A stretch of DNA of 64,000 nucleotides from an uncultured Bacteroidota bacterium (GTDB lineage: Bacteria; Bacteroidota; Bacteroidia; Flavobacteriales; Flavobacteriaceae): the NCBI GenBank assembly GCA_902582405.1, contig CACHSA010000007.1, positions 1 through 64,000 of the forward strand. Reading direction: 5' to 3'. The translations under genes were made by a program, and so were the position numbers. This document shows positions 15,840-23,610 of this stretch, piece by piece. A model generated the notes under the pieces. The model made no database searches. It worked only from the letters and a program-made list of their open reading frames with translations, and had not been told where the DNA came from. The first letter of the stretch is position 1. Each line of letters begins with the position of its first letter.

Positions 15840-17846
15840 TTGCAAACTATTTATACTTTATTAATTTTAATTTTAACTTTTTACAGAGGACTTGTAAGCT
15901 ACAACATGTCTTCTGTTTTTCAAGACAGGACTTATATCCCAGACGATAACTTTGAACAAGCTATAATTGATTTAGGATTTGATGATGTTTTAGATGATTA
16001 TGTTTTGACAAGTAATATAAATGAAGTTGGGGGCCTAGGATTGATAAGCAAAAACATAAGTGATTTAACTGGTATTGAGGGATTTAGGGATCTTTTAAAT
16101 TTAGATTTAAGTGGCAATAATTTATCATTTGTTGATTTATCTAAAAATAAAGTTTTAAGAAACGTTAACCTGTCTGGTAATCAATTTCAATCTATCGATT
16201 TGACTAAAAATATTGAACTTGAGTCTTTGAAAATCGACAACAATTATTTGACTGAATTGGACGTCAGTAAAAACATTGAGCTGTCAACATTGCAAATAGA
16301 TGAAAACAATTTAATTGAGCTTGATGTTTCAAATAATATTGGATTAGGATATCTAACCTTAATTAATAATTCATTAACTAAAATTGATGTTAGAAATAAT
16401 CTTAAACTTTCAAATCTTAGGTTGGATAGGAATGAATTATCAGAAATTAACGTTAAAAGAAATATAAACCTTAAAAGACTATCTCTGTCATATAATAATA
16501 TTAGCTCTATCGATGTTTCAAAAAATAAAGTATTAGAAATTTTAAATTTAAACTTTAATAAACTTTCAAAAATTAATGTTTTTCTTAATACAAGTTTAAA
16601 TTCACTAAGAGTATCCAATAATAAATTAGATGATTTAGATGTTACAAATAATCTAGATTTAACGACATTAGACATTTCTAGTACTGGGCTAGCTCCCGCA
16701 GTTGATGTTTCAAAAAATTTCGGGTTAGTTGAATTTGATTTAACTTCTAACCCTGACCTAGAATGTGTTAAAGTCAATCAAGGACAACTAGACATTACCT
16801 TCGCTCTTTGGTATAAGGATGCAAATACGACATATGCATTATCATGTGATATATTAAATAGAACATACGTTCCTGATGACAATTTTGAGGAAGCACTTAT
16901 CGAAATGGGATTAGATGATGTAATGGATGACTATGTCTTAACAAACAATATATCTTCAATTACTAATATTAATCTAAATGGAAGAAGTATAATAGAAACT
17001 ACTGGTATAGAAGATTTTATATCTCTACAAAATTTGAATTTTGAAAACAATCGAGTTAAATCAATCGATTTATTCAAAAATTCTAATCTTAAAGAAGCTA
17101 ATTTTTCAAAAAACTTAATTGATGAAATTGATATTTCAGAAAATCGACTTCTTGAAAAACTAAACTTAAATGACAATTTATTATCCGAAATAGAATTATC
17201 CTATAATCCAAGATTAAAAATTATTGATATTTCGTACAATGATTTTGAGTCAGTAGACATTTCGAGCTTAAATCTTACAAATCTTAATTTAAGTAACAAT
17301 AGGATTGAAAAAATCGAGCTAACGAACAATGAGTTTTTAAATTTTTTAGATATATCCAACAATCAACTAACAACTTTAAATGTTTCCAATAATACTCGTC
17401 TAGATTATTTAAATAGTACTCAGAATTTAAGTTTAGAATGTATTGATGTAAGTAAAAATCAAATTAGTAACATACCAAGGGAATGGGAAAAAGACTCTTT
17501 TACAAGATATTCTATAGATTGTAGCAACAAGAATCTTATATCTTATGAAGTAGAAATTTATAATGCAATTTCGCCTAATGGAAATGACAAGAATGACTTT
17601 TTCTATATAAAAAATGCAGATAAATATCCCAACAATTCTTTGATAATATTTGACAGAAATGGCATAGTTGTTTATGAGGTAAATGGGTATGGTATTGATA
17701 ATAAGCTCTTTTTCGGAAAGTCTAATATCAAAAATAGCAACAACACACTTCCTTCTGGCTCTTATTTTTATATTTTTTCTTACTTAGATACATCATCACA
17801 ACAAACTATTGTTAAAAAGGGTGTTTTAACTTTAATTAATAATTAG
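15840..17846 (+). CDS. Leucine-rich-repeat surface protein with T9SS type B (CHU_C) sorting domain
   Basis: 668 residues, TTG start, hydrophobic export signal. Two homologous units each open with RTYxPDDNFExAxIxxGxDDVxDDYVLTxNI (residues about 29 and 341) and continue with LRRs of the LxxLDxSxNxxL type, repeated roughly every 21 residues. The first unit has about a dozen repeats and the second fewer. The C-terminus (YNAISPNGNDKNDFFYI ... IIFDRNGIVVYE ... LPSGSYFYIFSY ... KKGVLTL) is the CHU_C gliding-motility/T9SS type B sorting domain. It is probably exported through the T9SS and attached to or released from the surface. The PorP/SprF gene follows one base later. Confidence 0.9.
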   Translation: MQTIYTLLILILTFYRGLVSYNMSSVFQDRTYIPDDNFEQAIIDLGFDDVLDDYVLTSNINEVGGLGLISKNISDLTGIEGFRDLLNLDLSGNNLSFVDLSKNKVLRNVNLSGNQFQSIDLTKNIELESLKIDNNYLTELDVSKNIELSTLQIDENNLIELDVSNNIGLGYLTLINNSLTKIDVRNNLKLSNLRLDRNELSEINVKRNINLKRLSLSYNNISSIDVSKNKVLEILNLNFNKLSKINVFLNTSLNSLRVSNNKLDDLDVTNNLDLTTLDISSTGLAPAVDVSKNFGLVEFDLTSNPDLECVKVNQGQLDITFALWYKDANTTYALSCDILNRTYVPDDNFEEALIEMGLDDVMDDYVLTNNISSITNINLNGRSIIETTGIEDFISLQNLNFENNRVKSIDLFKNSNLKEANFSKNLIDEIDISENRLLEKLNLNDNLLSEIELSYNPRLKIIDISYNDFESVDISSLNLTNLNLSNNRIEKIELTNNEFLNFLDISNNQLTTLNVSNNTRLDYLNSTQNLSLECIDVSKNQISNIPREWEKDSFTRYSIDCSNKNLISYEVEIYNAISPNGNDKNDFFYIKNADKYPNNSLIIFDRNGIVVYEVNGYGIDNKLFFGKSNIKNSNNTLPSGSYFYIFSYLDTSSQQTIVKKGVLTLINN

Positions 17847-17847
17847 T

Positions 17848-18777
17848 TTGAGAATTTTAGGTTTTTTAATATTAATATTTTATTCATCCTTTCTAGCAAA
17901 AGCTCAGTCTAATTTAAAGTTAACTGATTATTATAATAATCCTTCATCATATAATCCTGCATATGTTGGTGTTACAGAAGGCTTATTTTTAAAAGGCTAC
18001 TATACATCTCAATGGACAGACTTTGAAGGTTCACCTTCTACTCAATTGGTTGACTTGCAAAATAATTTTGATAACAGAAATATAGCAGCTGGGATAACAA
18101 TATTAAATGATACTTTCGGTGCTTTGAAAAGTATAAATACAGATGCAAATATTTCATTAAATTTCAAATCAAGCCAAGATATATCCTTTTCGTTAGGCTT
18201 AAAAGCTGGGGTTAATTCTTTCTCAACCGACTATCAAAGTTTAAATATTCTAGACCGCTCTGAGTTTGTTTTTAATGAGAACATATCTAAAATAATCCCA
18301 CTTATTGGGGTTGGTTTTTATACTCACGGTAATAATTGGTTCCTTGGAATTTCATCACCTAACATAATTGAGAATAAGATTTCTACTGAATCAGATGAAG
18401 TATTATTTAAAAATACAAACAAATACTTCTCCACTTTCGGATATAATTTTTACATAGAAGATTTTTTATTTAAAAATCAATTTTTAGCACAAATTATTGA
18501 GGGAATTCCTATTTCATACATCTTGAGTACAAAGGTAATTTTCAAGAATTATATATCACTTTCATTACACTATCAACCTCAATATCTTACAGGAGGTGAA
18601 ATCGGAATTTATCTTCCAGGAAATTTAAAAATCGCTTATGGAATGGATATATCCAATACAAATGGAATCAGCAAATATGATAATAATCATAGATTTTCAA
18701 TTTCATTTCAGATTTTTAGAGGTAAAAGTAACTGGTCAGACAGACAAGAATTTGACAGGCCTTATATCATAAGATAA
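17848..18777 (+). CDS. Type IX secretion system membrane protein, PorP/SprF family
   Basis: 309 residues, TTG start, signal peptide ending LAKAQS. LTDYYNNPSSYNPAYVGVTEGLFLKGYYTSQWTDFEGSPSTQLVDLQNNF is the hallmark opening of PorP/SprF barrels, and the C-terminal GGEIGIYLPGNLKIAYGMDISN ... HRFSISFQIF closes the barrel. PorP/SprF-like proteins sit in the outer membrane and are usually paired with a type B sorted substrate for its export or anchoring, exactly as here: the LRR protein is directly upstream. Confidence 0.93.
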   Translation: MRILGFLILIFYSSFLAKAQSNLKLTDYYNNPSSYNPAYVGVTEGLFLKGYYTSQWTDFEGSPSTQLVDLQNNFDNRNIAAGITILNDTFGALKSINTDANISLNFKSSQDISFSLGLKAGVNSFSTDYQSLNILDRSEFVFNENISKIIPLIGVGFYTHGNNWFLGISSPNIIENKISTESDEVLFKNTNKYFSTFGYNFYIEDFLFKNQFLAQIIEGIPISYILSTKVIFKNYISLSLHYQPQYLTGGEIGIYLPGNLKIAYGMDISNTNGISKYDNNHRFSISFQIFRGKSNWSDRQEFDRPYIIR

Positions 18778-18792
18778 TTAAATTTAAACAAT

Positions 18793-19668
18793 TTAGACTT
18801 TGATTATACTCATGTCAACAATTGAAGCCGAATGAGTAATTGATCCCATAGAAATAAAATCAACACCAGCTTCAGCGTATTCTAATATATTTTTTTCATT
18901 TATATTTCCACTTGATTCAACTGGAAAACTTCCCTGAATAAAAGAAACAGATTCTTTTGTTTCAAAGGGACTCATATTGTCAAGAATTATTCTATCAATC
19001 CAATTATGCTTTATGACCTCATCGAGTTCTTCTTTGTTTCTAACTTCAACGTAAACTGGAATTTTTAAATTATTTTGATCCAGGTAGTCTTTTGTAGTAA
19101 CTATAGCATTTTCAATTGATCCACAAGAGTCAATATGATTATCCTTAATCAAAATTGCATCAAAAAGACCCATCCTATGGTTAACACCCCCACCAATTAA
19201 AACAGCCCATTTTTCAGGATACCTAAAACCTGGCGTTGTCTTTCTAGTATCAAGTATTTTGCATTTTGTATGGGAGATTAATTTTGACAAATTCGAAGTG
19301 AGTGTTGAAATACCACTCATTCTTTGCATTATATTTAGTATTAATCTTTCAACAGACAGAATGGAATATGCGGGACCATTTATTTCTAAAACTTTTTCTC
19401 CTTTTTTTACTTGGTCTCCATCTGAAAAAAACTTCTTAATGGATAAGTTGGACCGAAATTTCTCTATTAATATTTCTGAGAGTCTAATTCCAGAAATAAC
19501 ACAATTTGATTTAGTTATTAGCTTAAAGGAATTATTGTTATTGTTTTTAAAATAAGATTTACTTGTATGATCCTCATAACCAAAGTCTTCATCTAATGCG
19601 TTTTTCAAAAAAGTAAGGATTTCTTTTGAATATTTAGATTCAAATCGATTGGTTGTTTTCAATTTCAA
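18793..19668 (-). CDS. nadC: Nicotinate-nucleotide diphosphorylase (carboxylating)
   Basis: 291 residues, the normal length. It converts quinolinate and PRPP to nicotinate mononucleotide, CO2 and PPi. Signature stretches are NIMQRMSGISTLTSNLSKLI, CKILDTRKTTPGFRYPEKWAVLIGGGVNHRMGLFDAILIKDNHI and VYVEVRNKEELDEVI, with the C-terminal ESSGNINEKNILEYAEAGVDFISMGSITHS. It lies 18 nt downstream of nadA on the same strand, so the two steps of de novo NAD synthesis are probably co-transcribed. Confidence 0.95.
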   Translation of the reverse strand: MKLKTTNRFESKYSKEILTFLKNALDEDFGYEDHTSKSYFKNNNNNSFKLITKSNCVISGIRLSEILIEKFRSNLSIKKFFSDGDQVKKGEKVLEINGPAYSILSVERLILNIMQRMSGISTLTSNLSKLISHTKCKILDTRKTTPGFRYPEKWAVLIGGGVNHRMGLFDAILIKDNHIDSCGSIENAIVTTKDYLDQNNLKIPVYVEVRNKEELDEVIKHNWIDRIILDNMSPFETKESVSFIQGSFPVESSGNINEKNILEYAEAGVDFISMGSITHSASIVDMSIIKV

Positions 19669-19686
19669 TAATTTATAAAGGGGTGT

Positions 19687-20655
19687 CTAACTAATTGAAA
19701 GCATTTTTAATAACGGCGCTTTAGCTTTTGAGATTATTTCCTCTGTCAAATTAATCTCTGGCTTCTCGGACTTTAAACATAAATAAACCTTTTCTAAGGT
19801 GTTTAATTTCATAAATGAACATTCGCTACACGCACAAGAGCTGTCCTCTACTGGGGCTGGAATAAAAAGCTTGTCAGGACAGCGCTTATTCATCTCATGA
19901 AGAATTCCTGCTTCTGTTGCAACTATAAACTCCTTATTTCTGCTATTTTGAACATATTCGAGCAGTTTTGAAGTACTCCCTACATAATTTGCGACATCTA
20001 AAATTAAAGACTTGCTCTCTGGATGGGCAATGAATTTAGCTTTTGGGTATTTTTTAAATAAATCTAAAATTTTGTCAAATGAAAATGCCTCGTGAACTAC
20101 GCAACTTCCATCCCACAAAATCATATCTCTTTTTGTTTCTTTAATCAAATAATTACCCAAATTTTTATCTGGAGCAAATATGATTTGTTTATCATCAGGT
20201 ATGCTGTCAATTACTGCTTTTGCATTGCTTGAAGTACAAATAATGTCACTCATTGCTTTAATTTCTGCTGAGCAATTAATGTAAGAGACAACTACTGCTT
20301 CAGGATATTTTGTTATAAAACTTTTAAAAAGATTGGGCGGGCAAGAATCCGCAAGAGAGCAGCCTGCCTTAAGGTCAGGTAAAAGAATTTTTTTTTCTGG
20401 ATTAATTATTTTTACAGTTTCAGCCATAAAATGCACCCCAGAAAGAACAATTATATCTGAATCTAAGTTTTTTGCAATTTTAGCCAGGTATAGACTGTCT
20501 CCTAAATAATCTGCAATCTCTTGAATTGAGGAGTCCTGGTAATAATGAACTAATAAAGCAGCATTTTTCTCCTGCTTAATTTTTTTTATTTTTTTAATTA
20601 AATCAAAATTATTTGTGTTAGGAGAAATGTCTTCAGATTTTAAAATATCTTTCAT
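19687..20655 (-). CDS. nadA: Quinolinate synthase NadA
   Basis: 322 residues. It condenses iminoaspartate with dihydroxyacetone phosphate to quinolinate using a [4Fe-4S] cluster. The three conserved cluster Cys fall in LADSCPP, the ICTSSNA region after SYINCSAEIKAMSD, and CACSECSFMKLN. ALLVHYYQDSSIQEIADYLGDSLYLA is the family N-terminus and FIAHPESKSLILDVANYVGSTSKLL is also diagnostic. Cytoplasmic. First gene of a nadA-nadC pair. nadB is not in the window. Confidence 0.95.
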   Translation of the reverse strand: MKDILKSEDISPNTNNFDLIKKIKKIKQEKNAALLVHYYQDSSIQEIADYLGDSLYLAKIAKNLDSDIIVLSGVHFMAETVKIINPEKKILLPDLKAGCSLADSCPPNLFKSFITKYPEAVVVSYINCSAEIKAMSDIICTSSNAKAVIDSIPDDKQIIFAPDKNLGNYLIKETKRDMILWDGSCVVHEAFSFDKILDLFKKYPKAKFIAHPESKSLILDVANYVGSTSKLLEYVQNSRNKEFIVATEAGILHEMNKRCPDKLFIPAPVEDSSCACSECSFMKLNTLEKVYLCLKSEKPEINLTEEIISKAKAPLLKMLSIS

Positions 20656-20735
20656 TAATAAATGCTAATGTTTTTCATATTTTACAAAATTAGGAAATGT
20701 CTTTAAAAGTAAATACTAAAATCAGTTATTTAAAT

Positions 20736-21104
20736 TCAAAATTCTTCTCTTTCTATCATTAGAATTGATGATTGAGGAACTATAAAATATTTTTCTCCTT
20801 GATAAATAACCTCATAGGCTCCCCCTTGTAAAAAAACCGCTAAATCTCCTTGCTTGACTTGTAATGGAACATACTTAATTTTCTCATCATCTGTTTTCCA
20901 TGGTTGATCGTTTTCTATAGCAACAGGAATAGGATATCCTGGACCTGATTTTACAATATACCCATACTGAACCTTCTCTTTTTCTCTTACACCAGGTGGA
21001 AGATAAAGTCCACTATCAGTTTTTTCAGATTCTTTCCTAGGTTTGACAAGAACCCTATCACCAACTACATTTATTTTATCTAGAGAATTATTTTTTTTAA
21101 TCAT
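20736..21104 (-). CDS. GroES-like co-chaperone family protein
   Basis: 122 residues. VVGDRVLVKPRKESEKTDSGLYLPPGVREKEKVQYGYIVKSGPG contains the GroES mobile-loop region, and QVKQGDLAVFLQGGAYEVIYQGEKYFIVPQSSILMIER matches the second half. It is longer than canonical GroES (about 95 residues) because of an insertion (YPIPVAIENDQPWKTDDEKIKYVPL). No groEL lies next to it, so it is probably a second, stand-alone GroES-like protein rather than the main chaperonin lid. Whether it binds GroEL is unknown. Confidence 0.8.
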   Translation of the reverse strand: MIKKNNSLDKINVVGDRVLVKPRKESEKTDSGLYLPPGVREKEKVQYGYIVKSGPGYPIPVAIENDQPWKTDDEKIKYVPLQVKQGDLAVFLQGGAYEVIYQGEKYFIVPQSSILMIEREEF

Positions 21105-21112
21105 TTTAAAGA

Positions 21113-21832
21113 TTATTTATCTATGTTTGAAATTAAAGAAATTAATCGATTCAAAGAATTTATCTTTCTGTAACTATTTTTCAGTTTGGCCAACTTAGGT
21201 TGGTCTTCATTTGCTATTAATTCTGCAATTTTTTTGTATTTGAGTTTTGTTGGCCTTGGTAAGTCAGACTTGTATTGGATAAAAATAGTTTGTTTGTCAA
21301 TGAATTTCGGTGGCTTGTCACCCTCTAAAGAGTTTTTAGCTTTCTCACCATCAACAAAAACTTTTTTATCCCTAACATACAAACTATATTTTTCCCCACT
21401 ATATGCTCTTATCAAATAGCCATTGCTTTTATGTTTGTTTTCATCAATATATTCCTTGTAAACAAAAAAATCATTAATAATTTTACAAGATATAAATTCA
21501 GATTTCTTGACTGCATTTGTTGAAGAATATGCATCTTTGGATAATGAAATCTCAATCTCATCATTTAGACCATTATATCTTAAATATGTTTTAACAGAAT
21601 CCTTATTTCTGTAAATTATTCCGGGTTCGAATGATGGATTTCTATATGGAGAACCTATAATACCATCTAGAGATGTTAAATTTGATGCCCTAAAGACATT
21701 AGATTGGTTTTGATCACCAACATTAATTCTTTTAACTACGTCGAAGTTTGTTGGACCATAATTAAATGAAGTCTGAGTAAAAGCTATATTAATAAAAAAT
21801 AGCAAAGACATACTGGTAAAACATAATCTCAT
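21113..21832 (-). CDS. Exported protein of unknown function
   Basis: 239 residues with signal peptide MRLCFTSMSLLFFINIAFTQ. The mature protein has a beta-rich middle (YRNKDSVKTYLRYNGLNDEIEISL, SNGYLIRAYSGEKYSLYVRDKKVFVDGE) and a helical, basic C-terminal third (LKYKKIAELIANEDQPKLAKLKNSYRKINSLNRLISLI). The pattern hints at a small domain followed by a long helix. I do not recognise a family. It is upstream of, and 8 nt from, the GroES-like gene on the same strand. Confidence 0.55.
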   Translation of the reverse strand: MRLCFTSMSLLFFINIAFTQTSFNYGPTNFDVVKRINVGDQNQSNVFRASNLTSLDGIIGSPYRNPSFEPGIIYRNKDSVKTYLRYNGLNDEIEISLSKDAYSSTNAVKKSEFISCKIINDFFVYKEYIDENKHKSNGYLIRAYSGEKYSLYVRDKKVFVDGEKAKNSLEGDKPPKFIDKQTIFIQYKSDLPRPTKLKYKKIAELIANEDQPKLAKLKNSYRKINSLNRLISLISNIDK

Positions 21833-21895
21833 AAATGAAAAATAGTAATTTTTAAAAATAAATATATAAAGTATTTGATAAATTTATCAAAATCA

Positions 21896-21967
21896 AGCTC
21901 TGTAGTTCAACGGATAGAACAAAAGTTTCCTAAACTTTAGATACAGGTTCGATTCCTGTCAGAGCTA
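21896..21967 (+). tRNA. tRNA-Arg (anticodon CCT)
   Basis: The 72-nt sequence folds as a complete cloverleaf: acceptor AGCTCTG/CAGAGCT (7 bp), D arm GTTC/GAAC, anticodon arm AAAGT/ACTTT with loop TTCCTAA (anticodon CCT at 21929-21931), and T arm ACAGG/CCTGT with loop TTCGATT. The 3' CCA is not encoded (TACAA follows). It decodes AGG. Its position just upstream of a tyrosine-recombinase-family gene makes it a classic integration-site candidate. Confidence 0.92.
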
Positions 21968-21975
21968 CAAAAAAA

Positions 21976-22049
21976 AGTGGGAAACAATAACCAAAACATG
22001 AAAAAATTAAAATGTATATATGTACAAAAAGAGAATTTTGTTTCCCACT
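21976..22049. repeat. Perfect 12-bp inverted repeat, 50-nt spacer, directly after tRNA-Arg
   Basis: AGTGGGAAACAA (21976-21987) and TTGTTTCCCACT (22038-22049) are exact reverse complements, starting 8 nt after the tRNA. The left arm is preceded by a run of A, so the minus strand would carry a T-run after the hairpin. The spacer is 50 nt and AT-rich, too long for a simple terminator. The GC-containing arms stand out against the AT-rich surroundings. Possible roles are a recombinase or host-factor site, or a remnant repeat of an element. Confidence 0.65.
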
Positions 22050-22204
22050 CAAAAAATATAGAGCAAAGTATGTGCCAAAGACAACAACATATGATATAAA
22101 ATAAATAATTTAATAAAAAAAAAAGAATTATAATATTATTAATATATATTTAAATACAGTAGTATTTCAACATTTATAATACTTTATTAAAAATAATAAA
22201 CATA

Positions 22205-22236
22205 TATTTGTTGTAAATTAAATTTTACAACAAATA
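22205..22236. promoter_or_regulatory. Perfect 13-bp hairpin before the degenerate recombinase gene
   Basis: TATTTGTTGTAAA (22205-22217) and TTTACAACAAATA (22224-22236) pair perfectly around a 6-nt loop, ending 6 nt before the TTG start at 22243. TATATTTG (22203-22210) overlaps the left arm and fits the Bacteroidota -7 box TAnnTTTG. A dyad over a promoter box suggests an operator, perhaps for autoregulation by the adjacent DNA-binding protein. As RNA it would form a leader hairpin close to the start codon. Confidence 0.5.
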
Positions 22237-22242
22237 AATAAT

Positions 22243-23358
22243 TTGAAAAAATTTTCAGCTCATTTTCATAAAAAAGCTAAAAAATGGTATATAAAGCATT
22301 ATTTTGGAAGCCTATTTATTGGGGAAAAATTAAACAAAAAAGGGAAATTAGTAAAAAGATATAGACAAAATTATAAGTTTGAATACCTAGACTTAGAGTG
22401 GATTGATAACCCACTTACAATGGAGCAAAAAGATATAAATCAAAAAACAAAAAACTTGATAGCTCGTAAACTTGAATATTTAGAGAATGAAGAGCTGATG
22501 AAAAGTAAAGAAAATTCAAAAAACCTTTTTTTTCCCTGGGCCTACAAATTCATTGAGCAGACCAAAAAAAAGACTAATTCGCCCAATTTTAAACCTGCAA
22601 TTGATTATTTCCTAACATTTACCTCTGAAAAACTTTTATTTAGCGACATAAATGAAAGAATATGTGATGAATTTAAAAAGTATCTAACAGAAGCGCCTCT
22701 TTCGCCCAGAGGACTATTAAAAGCTACAACTACGAAACAATATTTTGATCATTTTAAATTTATAATAAAAGTTTGTTTCATAAAAAAATTTATTAAAAAA
22801 AACTACAGTGAAAATATTTTTTTAAAAATTTATAATACTGATTTACAGAATTTTATACATATAAATGAAATAAAAGATTTAATTAAATCAAAGTCATCAC
22901 ACCCTTCAATCACTAATGCTTTTTTGTTTGGTTGCCTAACAGGCTTAGGAGAAAAAGAATTAAAAGATTTGGAGTGGTTAAATTTTGAAATTATTAATGG
23001 CACTTATTACTTAAATTTAAACAGAGCAGACAAAGTTTTTAAATTAAAGATTTCCAAAATGGCAATGGACTTTATCGGCAATCCACTTAAAGTAAGAGGC
23101 AAAGTTTATTTTAAACTAAAATCCACATACTACAGAAATTTAAAATTAAAGGAATGGCTCATTTCATGCAATATTTTTAAAAAAATTACATTTAAATCGT
23201 GTAAATATACTTTTGCCGCTAATTACCTTTTAAAATCTGAGGGTTTTGCTGAGCTTTCAAATAATTCTAAACCTTCATTGAGTGATTTATCAAAAATACT
23301 TGATCATAAAAAATTATATTTTACTAAAAATTTTGTTAAAAGAATTGATTTTAATTGA
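22243..23358 (+). CDS. Degenerate tyrosine recombinase-family protein (catalytic residues lost)
   Basis: 371 residues, TTG start. Domains in order: Arm DNA-binding type (YKFEYLDLEWIDNPLT...NQKTKNLIARKLEYLENEE, about 43-83), SAM-like core-binding domain (about 96-195) and a phage-integrase catalytic fold (about 205-371; FLFGCLTGLGEKELKDLEW). The active site is gone: Gly236 replaces Arg I of TGLR, Lys318, Lys321 and Tyr322 replace His-x-x-Arg-His (KSCKYTFA), and Phe364 replaces the nucleophilic Tyr (TKNF). Only the LGH-type His355 remains. The frame is intact and of normal length, so decay alone is a poor explanation. It may be retained as a DNA-binding protein. It lies 275 nt after tRNA-Arg(CCT). 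Confidence 0.8.
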   Translation: MKKFSAHFHKKAKKWYIKHYFGSLFIGEKLNKKGKLVKRYRQNYKFEYLDLEWIDNPLTMEQKDINQKTKNLIARKLEYLENEELMKSKENSKNLFFPWAYKFIEQTKKKTNSPNFKPAIDYFLTFTSEKLLFSDINERICDEFKKYLTEAPLSPRGLLKATTTKQYFDHFKFIIKVCFIKKFIKKNYSENIFLKIYNTDLQNFIHINEIKDLIKSKSSHPSITNAFLFGCLTGLGEKELKDLEWLNFEIINGTYYLNLNRADKVFKLKISKMAMDFIGNPLKVRGKVYFKLKSTYYRNLKLKEWLISCNIFKKITFKSCKYTFAANYLLKSEGFAELSNNSKPSLSDLSKILDHKKLYFTKNFVKRIDFN

Positions 23359-23430
23359 CCATTATTAAGTCCTAAAATCTTTATAATTAATGTATTAGAT
23401 ATCGTATTTTTTTTTTAAATTAGCCTATCT

Positions 23431-23604
23431 ATGATCAAAAGAAAGTTAGAATATTATCATTTTCCAGAGGGAGTTAAATCAATGTTTATTAATGGTAAAT
23501 ATTATTCTAGAAAAAAATTTCTTGAAGCCCGATCAAAAGAATTAAGAGCAAAAAAACAGCTAAGAGACAAAAATGGGAGGTTCAAAAAATTATTAGAAAC
23601 TTAG
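23431..23604 (+). CDS. 57-residue very basic protein of unknown function
   Basis: ATG-initiated frame 72 nt after the recombinase-like gene. The product (MIKRKLEYYHFPEGVKSMFI...) is rich in Lys and Arg, especially in RKKFLEARSKELRAKKQLRDKNGRFKK. The RDKNGRFKK tail resembles the RDxxGRFxK motif common in phage and mobile-element proteins that touch DNA. Sequence quality is better than a random AT-rich frame. It was probably part of the same former element as the recombinase. Role unknown. Confidence 0.6.
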   Translation: MIKRKLEYYHFPEGVKSMFINGKYYSRKKFLEARSKELRAKKQLRDKNGRFKKLLET

Positions 23605-23610
23605 TATCAG

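Noticed and set aside
16244-16777. 177-residue minus-strand ORF inside the LRR gene
   Set aside because: Shadow frame of the repetitive LRR gene; Ser/Leu-rich translation with no independent start context.
21976-22049. Reading the 12-bp inverted repeat as an intrinsic terminator on the minus strand (T-run follows it)
   Set aside because: The loop would be 50 nt, and no minus-strand gene lies immediately upstream on that strand to need it.
21998-22099. 33-residue ATG frame within and after the 12-bp inverted repeat
   Set aside because: Product has no hydrophobic or family pattern and its frame crosses the right arm of the inverted repeat; more likely chance.
21896-23604. Duplicated tRNA 3' end (attR-like copy) flanking the recombinase-like gene
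   Set aside because: No second copy of the tRNA T-arm or acceptor sequence was found in the following 2 kb.
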